DNA of 64,000 nt, taken from Rhodobacteraceae bacterium S2214. Lineage in GTDB: Bacteria > Pseudomonadota > Alphaproteobacteria > Rhodobacterales > Rhodobacteraceae. Positions within the stretch are counted from its first letter, which is position 1; each line of letters starts with the position of its first letter. Shown piece by piece: positions 15,304-25,314 of this stretch. A program made the position numbers and the translations under genes. The stretch spans positions 2,268,001-2,332,000 of the forward strand of contig CP081161.1 of assembly GCA_025141675.1 (NCBI GenBank), written 5' to 3'. The notes beneath the pieces are model-generated. The model made no database searches. It worked only from the letters and a program-made list of their open reading frames with translations, and was not told the DNA's origin.

Positions 15304-17793
15304 GTGCCAGCAACCACTCACACACGAACCCGAACCGGTCGGACCCTTGCGGGTCTGGCCGGTTTGGCCGCCCTTATCGCGATTGGTTTGTTAGCCAACA
15401 ATGTTGCGCGCGAAATGCAAAGCCTGCGATCCGCAAGATCCGATAATGCGCAATGGTCGCTAGCCCAGACCGAGGTTGAATTCCTCGATTTTGTAAACGC
15501 CGTTAATCTTTTCGAAGAACCACCGGACCGGATCAGACGACGATTTGACGTCTTTTACAGTCGCGTGAATACGATTGAAGTCGCCGAAGTTTATGAAAAA
15601 CTGCGCCAATCAGATCAATTCGCAGCGCAATTGGCCCTGACCCGCGCCTTTTTGGACGACGCAGTCGCGATTGTTGACCAATCCGACGAAGACTTCATCG
15701 CGCAACGGGATGCCCTTAAAACGCTCGCGCAGGACGCACGCACCACAGTTCGGGGATTGTCCAACGCCGGTCTGTCGATTTTCGCTGCAAATGCGGACCG
15801 ACAGCGCGAAGCCGTAGCCGGGACATTGGCGCAATTGGCCGTGGCACTGGTGGTGTTTGTCGGGGCGCTTGCCACATCAATTTTATATCTCAACCGATTG
15901 AATACGATTAATATTATCCGTGAACGCGCGCAGAAAGAAATCGCGACCCGCATGAACACAGTGATCGAGACGTCATTGGACGGGATCATCGTGAGCAGCG
16001 ATTACGGCAAGATCATTGAGTTTTCGCAAGCGGCAGAGAAAATTTTTGGCTACGCAGCAGCCGAAGCCATCGGTCAGGATGTCGCCCACATCATCAACCC
16101 CAAGACCGTTCAGAATGACCAGCGCACCGGACTACAGCGGGTCAGTCGCGGCGGGCTTCAGCACATGATCGGTGCGGGCCGCCACCGTATGGACGCATCA
16201 CGCAAAGACGGCAGCGTGTTTCCAATTGAATTGTCAATCCAAGCCGCAGAGCTTCACGACAGCAAAATCTACGTCGTTTTCGTGCGCGATGTTTCTCGAG
16301 TTGTAGCCGCCGAACAGGAACTTGTCACAGCCCGTGATGCGGCCCTTGAGGGAGAAAAGATCAAGACTGATTTTGTAGCGACGATGAGCCACGAAATCCG
16401 CACACCATTGAACGGGCTACTGGGTAACCTGGCGCTGATGCAGGATACCGAACTGACATCTCAGCAAGATCGCTACATGCGTAATATGGAAACCTCTGGT
16501 CGATTGCTGATGAGCCATATTTCAGATGTGCTGGATATTACGCGCTATGACGCGGGCAAACTGCAGGTCACGACTGGCCCCATGAATATCAGCATTCTGG
16601 TTCAGGATATCATTGATAACCAAAGCGCAATGGCCGTGTCGTCGGATACCACGCTAAGGTGGCACTGGATCGGTGAAAGCCGCGACTGGGTGTTGTCCGA
16701 TCCGGATCGGGTACAGCTAGTCTTGATCAACCTGATCAGTAACGCCGTAAAATTCACCCGCGCTGGCGAGGTTCTTGTGACAGCTGAAATCGGCGACGAT
16801 AACGCGACTTCGTCAGACAACATCGTATTTTGCATCCAAGATACCGGTCCCGGCATGACCGAAGATCTGGCAAATCGTATCTTCGACGACTTTGTCACCG
16901 GTAACGCAGCATTTGATCGCGAAGTCGGCGGCACCGGCTTGGGCCTGAGCATTGCGAAGCGGTTTGTAGATGCGCTTGGTGGTGTCATTTCGGTGGACAC
17001 GGAAGTTGGGAAAGGCAGTGTATTCAAAGTCATATTGCCGATGCCAGAAGCCGAAAAGCCGGTGGATGTCTATGCCACACCCAATACAATCCCACCAAGC
17101 CCCATCCTTTCGATCCTGTTGGTTGATGATAACGATATTAACCGGATCCTAGCCCGCGAAATGTTGGAAAATGCTGGTCACAAAGTCGTCGAGGCGCACA
17201 ACGGCAAATCAGGCGTCGATGCCGCGGCCGAGATCCGTTTTGATCTGATTTTCATGGATATCAGCATGCCCGTGATGGATGGTCGCACTGCCGCACGCAA
17301 AATCCGTTCTGGCCATGGCAAGTCTGCGCAAACCCCGATTGTCGCCCTTACCGCGCACGCGCTGCCCGAAGACCAAGCGGCATTCAAAGAAGATGGGATG
17401 GTCGCAACGCTGACAAAACCGCTGTCAAAGAACAGCCTTTTGGACGTTCTTAGATCGACCGAACTGCAAAATGTGCCTGATGCTGAAACGCGGGATCAAG
17501 GCGATGTGTACCGTTCACAAGCCTACGGCAAAATGCTCAAGCGGTTTATATCTGAGACCGACAGTTTTGTGGAATGGTCCCAGACGTCTAGCTTGCCGTT
17601 AGACGACATCGCCGATCAAGCCCACAAAATCGCAGGCAGCGCCGCTACGTTCCAATCCAAAGCATTTGCCGAAACCCTGTCAGATTTGTCGGTCGCAGCA
17701 CGCGCAGGCGAAGTGACCCTCGTTGGTCACGCTTTGCAAGCGTTACCGACAGAATGGCAGGACACGAAACGCGGGCTTTTAGAGCGCAATTAG
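15304..17793 (+). CDS. Hybrid sensor histidine kinase (PAS, HisKA, HATPase, receiver, HPt)
   Basis: 829 residues from the GTG at 15304, which has a GGGGCGG ribosome-binding site; a TTG 21 bases upstream is possible but poorly preceded. Order: transmembrane helix (about 15-33), periplasmic helical sensor loop, second transmembrane helix (about 178-198), PAS domain (about 225-335), HisKA with His363 (ATMSHEIRTPLNG), HATPase (NLISNAVKF, DTGPGM, GGTGLGLSIA), receiver with Asp652 (FMDISMPVMDG), and a C-terminal HPt with His774 (DQAHKIAGSAATF). This is a complete His-Asp-His phosphorelay needing an external regulator, for which the LuxR-type protein at 13829 is the obvious candidate. Confidence 0.9.
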   Translation: MPATTHTRTRTGRTLAGLAGLAALIAIGLLANNVAREMQSLRSARSDNAQWSLAQTEVEFLDFVNAVNLFEEPPDRIRRRFDVFYSRVNTIEVAEVYEKLRQSDQFAAQLALTRAFLDDAVAIVDQSDEDFIAQRDALKTLAQDARTTVRGLSNAGLSIFAANADRQREAVAGTLAQLAVALVVFVGALATSILYLNRLNTINIIRERAQKEIATRMNTVIETSLDGIIVSSDYGKIIEFSQAAEKIFGYAAAEAIGQDVAHIINPKTVQNDQRTGLQRVSRGGLQHMIGAGRHRMDASRKDGSVFPIELSIQAAELHDSKIYVVFVRDVSRVVAAEQELVTARDAALEGEKIKTDFVATMSHEIRTPLNGLLGNLALMQDTELTSQQDRYMRNMETSGRLLMSHISDVLDITRYDAGKLQVTTGPMNISILVQDIIDNQSAMAVSSDTTLRWHWIGESRDWVLSDPDRVQLVLINLISNAVKFTRAGEVLVTAEIGDDNATSSDNIVFCIQDTGPGMTEDLANRIFDDFVTGNAAFDREVGGTGLGLSIAKRFVDALGGVISVDTEVGKGSVFKVILPMPEAEKPVDVYATPNTIPPSPILSILLVDDNDINRILAREMLENAGHKVVEAHNGKSGVDAAAEIRFDLIFMDISMPVMDGRTAARKIRSGHGKSAQTPIVALTAHALPEDQAAFKEDGMVATLTKPLSKNSLLDVLRSTELQNVPDAETRDQGDVYRSQAYGKMLKRFISETDSFVEWSQTSSLPLDDIADQAHKIAGSAATFQSKAFAETLSDLSVAARAGEVTLVGHALQALPTEWQDTKRGLLERN

Positions 17794-17799
17794 GCTGGG

Positions 17800-18912
17800 T
17801 TAAAGTTGGTCTTTCAGAACCTTCAGCACTGCATCGGATGGTACATCACTGGTAATAAACGCATCGCCGATACCCCGCGCGAGGATGAACCGCAATTTGC
17901 CATCAAGCACCTTCTTGTCCTGTGCCATCAAATCTAAAAGCGCCTCGGCCCCTGGCAAATCGCCCGGTATGTCCGCAAGATCGGTCTTCATACCCATCGC
18001 TTTGAGATGCGCGCGCACGCGGCTTGGGTCTTCCTGACTACACAGGCCCAGACGAGATGACAGTTCAAACGCCAAAGCGCAGCCGATGGCGACACCTTCG
18101 CCGTGAAGCAACCGATCAGAATACCCAGTCGCGGCTTCAAGAGCATGACAGAACGTGTGTCCAAGGTTCAACAGGGCACGATCCCCCTGCTCAGTCTCGT
18201 CGCGCTTGACGATATCGGCTTTCATTTCACACGACCGCGTCACCGCCTGTACACGTGCCGCCATATCGCCGCCCGCCATGCCTGGCGCATTGCTTTCCAG
18301 CCAATCAAAGAACAGCGCATCGCCTAACAGGCCGTATTTGACAACTTCGCCATACCCCGCAAGGAAATCGCGTTTTTCCAGCGTTGACAAAAGATCAGTA
18401 TCCGCAAGCACCAAACTTGGCTGATGAAATGCGCCGATCAGGTTCTTGCCTGCCGGAGAGTTGATGCCTGTCTTGCCGCCAACCGAACTATCGACCTGCG
18501 CCAGCAACGTCGTCGGGATCTGCACAAAGCGGACCCCGCGCCGCAATACTGCGGCTGCGAACCCAGCCAAATCACCGATCACCCCGCCGCCAAAGGCCAC
18601 GACGATATCGCCACGTTCAACTTTTTCAGACAACAGCCATTCGACCGAACGTTCCAGCTGAGCCCAGCATTTTGTCGCTTCACCTGCCGGTAAGGCAAGC
18701 GCTGCAGAGGTTAAACCGGATGCCTCAAGAATTGTTTGCAGGGTCGCAAGGTGCAGCCCCGCCACGGTTTCATCCGTGATAATCGTGACATGCGGGCGGC
18801 GCGTCATCTCGGCAATACGTGGCCCAGCTTGCGCCAATACACCCGGCCCAATCTGAATGTCATATTCGCGGCCGGGCAAATCAACGGAAACGGTACGCGG
18901 TGTCGTCGTCAT
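17800..18912 (-). CDS. aroB: 3-dehydroquinate synthase
   Basis: 370 residues with the AroB NAD and zinc motifs: PAGEATKCW, VAFGGGVIGDLAGFAAA, the IPTTLLAQVDSSVGGKTGIN block, zinc ligands in YGEVVKYGLL (Glu), GHTFCHALE (His) and LLHGEGVAIG (His). It converts DAHP to 3-dehydroquinate, step two of the shikimate pathway. The start overlaps the aroK stop by ATGA, the standard aroK-aroB pair. It converges on the hybrid kinase with a 6-base gap. Confidence 0.96.
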   Translation of the reverse strand: MTTTPRTVSVDLPGREYDIQIGPGVLAQAGPRIAEMTRRPHVTIITDETVAGLHLATLQTILEASGLTSAALALPAGEATKCWAQLERSVEWLLSEKVERGDIVVAFGGGVIGDLAGFAAAVLRRGVRFVQIPTTLLAQVDSSVGGKTGINSPAGKNLIGAFHQPSLVLADTDLLSTLEKRDFLAGYGEVVKYGLLGDALFFDWLESNAPGMAGGDMAARVQAVTRSCEMKADIVKRDETEQGDRALLNLGHTFCHALEAATGYSDRLLHGEGVAIGCALAFELSSRLGLCSQEDPSRVRAHLKAMGMKTDLADIPGDLPGAEALLDLMAQDKKVLDGKLRFILARGIGDAFITSDVPSDAVLKVLKDQL

Positions 18913-19475
18913 GACAATTTCTCCAGCAGGTCTGGGTATTGAGACAAGGTATTCACAACCATTTCGGTCGTTTGTTCGATGGATGCGTTGTCCGTAATTT
19001 TGATATGTATACCAGCCTGCGCATATACAGGCACGCGGACATCAAAAATATCGGACAGTGTTTGGCGTGGGTTGTCAGTGCGCAAAAGCGGACGCGTATC
19101 CTTATTGCGTACCCGTTCCCACAGAATACCCAAAGAGACATCAAGCCAGACGGCGGCCCCTTTATCTGCGATCGCGGCACGCACTGTGTCAGTCAGGAAT
19201 GCGCCGCCGCCTGTAGACAGAATACACGGATCGCCTGCCAACAACCGATCAATCACTTCGGCCTCGCGTTTCCGAAAAAAGGCTTCACCGTCGCGCTCAA
19301 AAATCTCGGCGATTGAAATTGCGGCGGCTTCTTCGATAGCAGCGTCACTATCCAGAAAGGGCACATTAAGCTGGGCCGCTAACGCCTTGCCAATGGCCGT
19401 TTTTCCCGATCCCATCATTCCAACCAGAACAACAGTCTTTTTCAGGCAATATGCATCTTCAGTGGCTTGAGACAT
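18909..19475 (-). CDS. aroK: Shikimate kinase
   Basis: 188 residues: Walker A GMMGSGKTAIGKALA (residues about 18-32), shikimate-binding DSDAAIEE, ERDGEAFFRKREAEV, and STGGGAFL, all diagnostic for AroK. It phosphorylates shikimate at the 3-position with ATP. It is the first gene of the aroK-aroB operon; the alternative start MVGMMGSG is too short to be preferred. The 164 bases upstream, shared with the divergent 50-residue gene, must contain the promoter. Confidence 0.95.
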   Translation of the reverse strand: MSQATEDAYCLKKTVVLVGMMGSGKTAIGKALAAQLNVPFLDSDAAIEEAAAISIAEIFERDGEAFFRKREAEVIDRLLAGDPCILSTGGGAFLTDTVRAAIADKGAAVWLDVSLGILWERVRNKDTRPLLRTDNPRQTLSDIFDVRVPVYAQAGIHIKITDNASIEQTTEMVVNTLSQYPDLLEKLS

Positions 19476-19639
19476 GTCTGGTCCGCTGTATAGTCAGGCA
19501 GGTCATCGGCTGTGACCCGCTTAATCATGATTTATATCATTCAATGGCGTGATCTTGCCGAAAAGGCCATATATAAACGCAAGCAAATGCGGGTCGATAA
19601 CCGTAACATTGGGCAATTAACACAATTTCGAGGCAATCT

Positions 19640-19792
19640 ATGTGGCGACTGATCAAAGCACTGGTATTTTTGACAGCTCTGGCTGCGATCGGCTTGATCG
19701 GCTACGCATACGTAGGTCCGATATTCTTCCCCGGTGATTTTGCCCCACCACGGGTTCAGGTCGTGGAACCTGTGACGTTGGATCTGGAGTGA
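19640..19792 (+). CDS. Small membrane peptide, 50 residues
   Basis: An open frame of 50 residues (MWRLIKALVFLTALAAIG to VTLDLE) with one hydrophobic helix at about 5-28 and a proline-rich polar tail (FAPPRVQVVEP). A GAGG sequence lies about 9 bases upstream of the ATG. Its stop is one base before the start of the secreted 518-residue gene, so coupled translation is expected. Small size, but the spacing, signal-anchor composition and codon use support a real gene. Confidence 0.6.
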   Translation: MWRLIKALVFLTALAAIGLIGYAYVGPIFFPGDFAPPRVQVVEPVTLDLE

Positions 19793-19793
19793 T

Positions 19794-21350
19794 ATGAAAC
19801 CTGTTGTTCTTACATTTGTTTTTGGCACGTTTGCCGCCACATTAGGACCTCAGGTTCACGCACAATCGGCTGAACCCTTGTCAGCCATTGATTGGCTATC
19901 CCAAAGCGTTGAACCCGCAAAAATTCCGACACGCCGCCTACCAACGGCACCTGTCGTTCGCGATGAAGCGCCTGTTGCATCCGGCGCAGGGACACCATCC
20001 GTTACGACGACCCCGCTTGACGGACCGTCACCTGATCCGATTGGCCTGTTGTCATCCGATCTGACTGGATTGCCCGCAACGCTTTGGTCCGCGAGCGAAG
20101 AAGCAACGCTAATCGCATTGCTCCAAGCCCAACAGACCGATGGCTTGCCGGCCATGCAGGATTTGCTGAAGACCTTGTTGATGGCTGAGGCTGATCCGCC
20201 GTTAGGCGCGTCGGCTGCTGGCGGTTTGTTCCAAGCTCGTGTTGATAAACTGCTGGATATCGGTGCGATTGAACCTGCCCAAGCCCTACTGGAACAGGCC
20301 GGTGCCGATACGCCCGATCTTTTCCGCCGTTGGTTTGATGTGGCCCTGCTGACCGGATCAGAAGACATGGCCTGCCGCACCTTGCAGGCCCGCATTGACG
20401 TGGCCCCAACCTATGCCGCCCGCATTTTCTGCCTTGCCCGTGGCGGCGACTGGAATGCGGCGGCATTGTCTTTGAATACGCATCGCGTGTTGGGCGATAT
20501 TTCGGAAGATGAAGAAGCACTGCTGTCGCGCTTCCTTGATCCTGAACTTTACGAAGGTGAACCGCCACTTGGCACGCCCGAACGGATCAGCCCGCTGGTG
20601 TTTCGCCTTTATGAAGCAATTGGTGAGCGGATGACGACAAACCGTCTGCCCCGTGCCTTTGCCCATGCAGACCTGCGCAATCAGGTCGGTTGGAAAAGCC
20701 AACTGGAAGCCGCCGAACGCCTCGCTCGCCATGGTGCCATCGCGGGCAATGTCTTGTTCGCGCTGTATACGTCGCGGCGGCCGTCGGCCTCTGGCGGGGT
20801 GTGGGACCGTGCGGATGCGATACAGGATTTCGACACAGCCATCCGGGATAACGATCCAGACGCGATTGCCGCGACCTTGCCTGCTGCTTGGGACGCGATG
20901 AAATTCGTAAAGACGGAAATCGCCTTTGCACAAAACTACGGTCCCGATTTAGTTAATGTGCCCCTTGATGGGGAAGCCGCAGAAGTCGCCGCGGCCGTCG
21001 GCCTGTTGTCATCATCGTATGAGGCCACGGCCATTGCCCGCAGCGATGGTGACGCGTTCCTTGTGGCACTTGCGCGCGGTGTTCCTCAGGGCGTTGAAGC
21101 GAACGATCCACTGCGCCGCGCTATTGCGGATGCGTTTGGCGACGTCAGCGCCCCTGATGCGTTGAAAGACATGGTTGATAACGGCCAATTGGGCGAAGCG
21201 ATCCTGCGATCTATCGCCTTGGTTGATGTGGGCATGTCGGGCGATTATCAGACCTTGACCGAAGCCCTTTCATTCCTGCGATCTGTTGGATTGGAAGATG
21301 TCGCACGCCGTGCAGGCCTGCAATTGTTGCTATTAGAGCGGCCAACATGA
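19794..21350 (+). CDS. Large secreted protein of unknown function
   Basis: 518 residues with a Sec signal peptide (VLTFVFGTFAATLGPQVHAQ, cleavage after HAQ) and a Pro/Thr-rich spacer to about residue 85. The rest is predicted helical and rich in Ala/Leu/Asp (for example LLDIGAIEPAQALLEQAG), reminiscent of TPR/SEL1-like helical repeats, with only two or three cysteines. No catalytic motif was seen. It sits between the 50-residue membrane peptide and the recombinase gene (stop/start overlap of 4 bases), so all three form one operon. Periplasmic scaffold is a guess. Confidence 0.65.
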   Translation: MKPVVLTFVFGTFAATLGPQVHAQSAEPLSAIDWLSQSVEPAKIPTRRLPTAPVVRDEAPVASGAGTPSVTTTPLDGPSPDPIGLLSSDLTGLPATLWSASEEATLIALLQAQQTDGLPAMQDLLKTLLMAEADPPLGASAAGGLFQARVDKLLDIGAIEPAQALLEQAGADTPDLFRRWFDVALLTGSEDMACRTLQARIDVAPTYAARIFCLARGGDWNAAALSLNTHRVLGDISEDEEALLSRFLDPELYEGEPPLGTPERISPLVFRLYEAIGERMTTNRLPRAFAHADLRNQVGWKSQLEAAERLARHGAIAGNVLFALYTSRRPSASGGVWDRADAIQDFDTAIRDNDPDAIAATLPAAWDAMKFVKTEIAFAQNYGPDLVNVPLDGEAAEVAAAVGLLSSSYEATAIARSDGDAFLVALARGVPQGVEANDPLRRAIADAFGDVSAPDALKDMVDNGQLGEAILRSIALVDVGMSGDYQTLTEALSFLRSVGLEDVARRAGLQLLLLERPT

Positions 21351-22306
21351 CCCCCGCTGATCGCCCGATGATGCACTGGGTGCAGGCATTTCTAGAAGCG
21401 CAGGCCGCCGAACTTGATGCCGCGACAAACACGCAACTGGCCTACGCAAATGACCTCAAGGATTTTGCAGGGTGGCTGACACCGCTTGGCAAACACTTTG
21501 CAACCGCGACCCAAGACGACGTTGAAGGTTATTTGATCGAATGTGACACCCAAGGGCTATCCGCATCGACGCGCGCACGCCGCCTGTCTGCAATCAAGCA
21601 ATTGTACCGGTTTGCCTTCGAGGAAAGCTGGCGCGCGGACAATCCCGCCATCCAGATCAAGGGCCCCGGCAAGAAGAAATCACTGCCAAAGACGTTATCG
21701 ATTGAAGAAGTTGATGCGCTGATCTCTGCCGCTGCGGCCCATAAGAAAGAAGGCAAGCGCAATGCCTGCCTAATGCAACTGCTCTATGCCACGGGCATGC
21801 GGGTGACTGAACTGGTAACGCTGCCGGTGACGTCAGCGCGTGGCGATCCTGCGATGCTGCTGGTTCGCGGCAAAGGCGGCAAAGAACGTATGGTCCCTCT
21901 GTCACCCCCAGCCAAAGCTGCGATGGCAGAATGGCTAGTCGCATGGGATGAAGCCGACGACGCGGCACGCGCGCTTGGTAAACCGTCATCGAAATTTCTG
22001 TTCCCATCTCGGTCCAAGGCCGGTCATCTGACGCGGCATCGCTTCTTTGGCATGATCAAGGAATTTGCAGTCACAGCGGGGGTTTCGCCCGACAAAGTTA
22101 CACCTCACACGCTGCGCCATGCCTTTGCCACGCATCTGTTGGCAGGTGGCGCTGATCTGCGGGCGATCCAGACGATGCTCGGCCATGCGGATGTGGCCAC
22201 CACGGAAATCTACACGCATGTAGTTGACGAACGGCTGACCGCTCTGGTGATGGAACACCACCCGCTGTCAAAGGCCAAAACAACGAAGGATGACGATGCG
22301 TCTTGA
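21347..22306 (+). CDS. xerD: Tyrosine recombinase, XerD-like
   Basis: 319 residues. The N-terminal SAM-like core-binding domain (residues about 5-95) is followed by the catalytic domain with the Arg in LYATGMRVTELVTL, His-x-x-Arg in HTLRHAFATHLL, and GHADVATTEIYTHV carrying the last His and the nucleophilic Tyr. These are the R-K-H-R-H-Y residues of the family; length and motifs fit XerD, which resolves chromosome dimers at dif with XerC. No phage or integron context is present, supporting a housekeeping role. Its start overlaps the secreted protein's stop. Confidence 0.88.
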   Translation: MTPADRPMMHWVQAFLEAQAAELDAATNTQLAYANDLKDFAGWLTPLGKHFATATQDDVEGYLIECDTQGLSASTRARRLSAIKQLYRFAFEESWRADNPAIQIKGPGKKKSLPKTLSIEEVDALISAAAAHKKEGKRNACLMQLLYATGMRVTELVTLPVTSARGDPAMLLVRGKGGKERMVPLSPPAKAAMAEWLVAWDEADDAARALGKPSSKFLFPSRSKAGHLTRHRFFGMIKEFAVTAGVSPDKVTPHTLRHAFATHLLAGGADLRAIQTMLGHADVATTEIYTHVVDERLTALVMEHHPLSKAKTTKDDDAS

Positions 22307-22359
22307 TCGTCAGACCTGTAACCCTTACTTTCCCACCACCCTATTATTGAAAGAGAGCA

Positions 22360-23661
22360 ATGGACCCCTCGACATTTGACGCCGCGTTTTGGATTACTGC
22401 GGCCGCTATTTTAGTTTTGCTTGCCATGTCAGGCTTTTTCTCTGGGTCAGAAACTGCTCTTACCGCCGCATCACGGGGCAAATTACGCTCTGCTGCGGAT
22501 CGTGGATCGAAGGGTGCTGAAACCGCATTGGACCTGACAGACGACAGCGAACGGCTGATCGGGTCGGTTCTGCTGGGCAACAACGTCGTGAACATTCTGG
22601 CGACATCGCTTGCAACCGCCGTGCTGACCAAGGTCTTTGGCCAAAACGGCGTAGCGGCAGCGACCCTGATCATGACCTTACTGGTGCTGATCTTCGCCGA
22701 GGTACTGCCCAAAACCTACGCGATCACGAACCCCGAACTGGTCGCATCCCGTGTGGCGCGCCCGATTGCATTTGTGGTGCTGATCTTTTCACCCATCGTT
22801 GCGATGGTGCGTGTGCTTGTCCGCGCAATCTTGCGCCTGTTCGGTGTGCAAACAGACCCAGACAGCCACATCCTTGCGGTTCGCGAAGAAATCGCAGGTG
22901 CCTTGCAACTTGGCCATTCAGAAGGGTTCGTCGAAAAAGAAGACCGCGACCGAATTTTGGGCGCGCTTGATCTGAACGAACGCGCGGTTGAGGAAATCAT
23001 GCTCCACCGTTCCAATATTGAGATGGTTGATGCGGCCCTTCCCGCCCAAGAAATCCTGGCGCAAATCCTACAGTCCAAAAACACGCGCCACCCGATCTAC
23101 CGTGACGATCCCGAGAATATCGTCGGCGTGATCCACGCCAAAGACCTGTCGCGGGCGCTATATAATTTGCTGACCAGTGACGAAAACACGGAAAAAGCAT
23201 TGCAATCCTTCGACATCATGTCGGTCGCAATGGACCCGTATTTTGTGCCTGAAACCACAACGCTGGACGATCAGATGCGCCAGTTCTTGCTGCGTAAAGC
23301 ACACTTTGCGCTCGTTGTGGACGAATACGGCGGCCTGCAGGGCTTGATCACGCTGGAAGACATCTTGGAAGAAATCGTCGGTGAGATTGCCGATGAATTC
23401 GACGAAGACGAAGACCACCAGATCGAGAAATGTGCCGACGGCACCTATCTTGTCGACGGCAGTATGACAATCCGCGACTTGAACCGCGCCCACGACTGGA
23501 ACATGCCCGACGAAGAGGCCAACACAGTGGCCGGTCTGGTCATCCACGAAGCGCAGATGATCCCGATTGAAGGTCAGGTATTCAGTTTCCACGGCTTCCG
23601 GTTTGAAGTCGTGAGCAAAGAAGAAAACCGGATCGCCGAGCTGAAGATCCGGCCACTTTAA
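22360..23661 (+). CDS. CorC/HlyC family membrane protein (CNNM plus CBS domains)
   Basis: 433 residues. An N-terminal DUF21/CNNM membrane domain with four hydrophobic segments (LLAMSGFFSGSETALTAAS first; NNVVNILATSLATAV next; a FAEVLPKTYAI motif), then two CBS domains (about 205-330, HPIYRDDPENIVGVIHAKDL and VVDEYGGLQGLITLEDI) and a C-terminal CorC-HlyC transporter-associated domain (TYLVDGSMTIRDLN). Members are linked to Mg2+/Co2+ efflux. GAGAG precedes the ATG. Independent of xerD by a 53-base gap. Confidence 0.9.
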   Translation: MDPSTFDAAFWITAAAILVLLAMSGFFSGSETALTAASRGKLRSAADRGSKGAETALDLTDDSERLIGSVLLGNNVVNILATSLATAVLTKVFGQNGVAAATLIMTLLVLIFAEVLPKTYAITNPELVASRVARPIAFVVLIFSPIVAMVRVLVRAILRLFGVQTDPDSHILAVREEIAGALQLGHSEGFVEKEDRDRILGALDLNERAVEEIMLHRSNIEMVDAALPAQEILAQILQSKNTRHPIYRDDPENIVGVIHAKDLSRALYNLLTSDENTEKALQSFDIMSVAMDPYFVPETTTLDDQMRQFLLRKAHFALVVDEYGGLQGLITLEDILEEIVGEIADEFDEDEDHQIEKCADGTYLVDGSMTIRDLNRAHDWNMPDEEANTVAGLVIHEAQMIPIEGQVFSFHGFRFEVVSKEENRIAELKIRPL

Positions 23662-23666
23662 TGACT

Positions 23667-23705
23667 TTTCCGTCGGTGGCACCTAAGTGATGCCTCCGGC
23701 GGAAA
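23667..23705. terminator. Bidirectional terminator between the CorC-like gene and the HerA-like gene
   Basis: An imperfect long hairpin in the gap between two convergent stops: TTTCCG pairs CGGAAA, CGG pairs CCG and GGC pairs GCC, with an 11-base loop. A/T runs at both ends suit termination in either direction. Confidence 0.6.
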
Positions 23706-23729
23706 TTGTCTGTCTTATGGACCAAAGGG

Positions 23730-25271
23730 TTAGCGCCCTTTGAACAGGCTGCCCAAGATACCACGCACCAAACGGCGGCCAGTGGTGCCTTTGAGTTCTT
23801 TTGCCACGACCGATGCCAACGCCCCGCCAAAGCTGTTGTCTTTGGTGGACCGTTTTGAGGTTGAACGCCCCTTGGTTCCATTCCCCGAATAACGCCGTGC
23901 CGCTTTAAATTCGCGTTCTTTTTCTTCCAGACGTTCTTCTTCGGCTTCCGCCTTTTCCGCTTCGGCTGCTGCATCTGCCGCGCGTTTGGTCAGCATTTCA
24001 TGCGCAGAGTCGCGGTCGATGGTTGTGTTGTACTTGCCCGCCATTGGTGACGCGTTCATCACTGCCTTGCGTTCGTTTGCGGACAATGGCCCCAATTGCG
24101 AAGACGGCGGGCGAATCAACGTCCGTTCCACGATCATGGGAATGCCCTTTGCGTCGAGCATCGATGTGACCGCTTCGCCTGTTCCGACTTCCTGGATCGC
24201 CTCTGCCGTATCGAATGCCGGATTGTCGCGATAGGTTTGCGCGGCCAATTTCAGTTCTTTACGATCTTTCGCAGTGAAGGCCCGCAGCGCGTGCTGCACA
24301 CGGTTGCCCAGCTGTGACAACACATCGTCAGGCACGTCGGCAGGGTTTTGTGTGATGAAATAGATGCCCACACCTTTGGACCGGATCAGGCGGGCAACTT
24401 GTTCGACCTTATCAACCAGCGCTTTGGGCGCGTCGTCGAACAGCAAATGGGCTTCGTCGAAGAAAAACACGAGCTTGGGTTTATCGGGGTTGCCGACCTC
24501 CGGCATGACTTCGAACAATTCGGACAGCAGCCAAAGCAGGAATGTCGCGTAAAGCCGCGGGCTGGCCATCAACTGGTCTGCCGCGAGGATGTTGATCATA
24601 CCGCGCCCGTCCGTATCGGTGCGCATCAGATCGTGCAAATCGAGCGCAGGTTCGCCAAACAGTGCAGACCCACCTTGGTTTTCCAACACAAGCAACTGTC
24701 GTTGGATCGCCCCCACAGATGACGTTGATACGTTGCCGTAGCGCAATGAAAGATCAGACGCGTTTTGTCCGACCCAGACCAGCAACGCTTGCAGGTCTTT
24801 TAGGTCGAGCAGCGGCAGACCTTCCTCATCGGCGACGCGGAAGGCGACGTTCATCACACCTTCTTGGACGTCCGTCAGTTCCATCAATCGGGACAACAGC
24901 AGCGGCCCCATTTCGGCGACTGTCGCGCGGATCGGGTGGCCTTGTTTGCCAAACAGATCCCAGAACGTGACCGGAAACTTGTCGTATTGCAGATCAAGGC
25001 CGATCGTCGCGGCGCGTTTCATGAACGCATCATGCAATTTAAACTCAGCGCTGCCCGACGCGGCAAGGCCGGACAGATCACCCTTCACGTCCGACAAAAA
25101 CACCGGCACGCCATTGGCGGCAAACCCTTCGGCCAAAATCTGAAGCGTCACGGTTTTGCCGGTGCCAGTCGCACCCGCAATCAGACCATGACGGTTTGAC
25201 TTATCAAGCAACAAGGATTGCGCTTCAGCGTAGTCTTGACCACCGCCACCAATAAAAATTCTGTCAGACAT
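23730..25271 (-). CDS. HerA-like (DUF853) ATPase
   Basis: 513 residues. Walker [13 protein letters not shown] near residue 30, Walker B region [14 protein letters not shown], and [29 protein letters not shown] identify the DUF853/HerA-type P-loop ATPase family. The C-terminus is a charged coiled-coil ([18 protein letters not shown]) and basic linker. Proteins of this family are DNA-translocase-like; the cellular role is unsettled. The ATG at 25271 is chosen because AGGAG lies about ten bases upstream; the in-frame start at 25301 has none. Confidence 0.88.
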   Translation of the reverse strand: MSDRIFIGGGGQDYAEAQSLLLDKSNRHGLIAGATGTGKTVTLQILAEGFAANGVPVFLSDVKGDLSGLAASGSAEFKLHDAFMKRAATIGLDLQYDKFPVTFWDLFGKQGHPIRATVAEMGPLLLSRLMELTDVQEGVMNVAFRVADEEGLPLLDLKDLQALLVWVGQNASDLSLRYGNVSTSSVGAIQRQLLVLENQGGSALFGEPALDLHDLMRTDTDGRGMINILAADQLMASPRLYATFLLWLLSELFEVMPEVGNPDKPKLVFFFDEAHLLFDDAPKALVDKVEQVARLIRSKGVGIYFITQNPADVPDDVLSQLGNRVQHALRAFTAKDRKELKLAAQTYRDNPAFDTAEAIQEVGTGEAVTSMLDAKGIPMIVERTLIRPPSSQLGPLSANERKAVMNASPMAGKYNTTIDRDSAHEMLTKRAADAAAEAEKAEAEEERLEEKEREFKAARRYSGNGTKGRSTSKRSTKDNSFGGALASVVAKELKGTTGRRLVRGILGSLFKGR

Positions 25272-25314
25272 CCGCCAAGTACTCCTTTTGTGCTGAGACA
25301 AAATACAATCTTAA

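Noticed and set aside
20358..20933. Overlapping reverse frames within the 518-residue secreted protein gene
   Set aside because: They fall wholly inside a well-formed forward gene with signal peptide and operon spacing; composition is Arg/His-rich as expected for antisense of such a gene.
21347..22306. Tyrosine recombinase as a phage or island integrase
   Set aside because: It matches XerD length and motifs, is coupled to a chromosomal operon, and no attachment-site duplication or phage gene is present; the tRNA-Asn gene is 10 kb away and intact.
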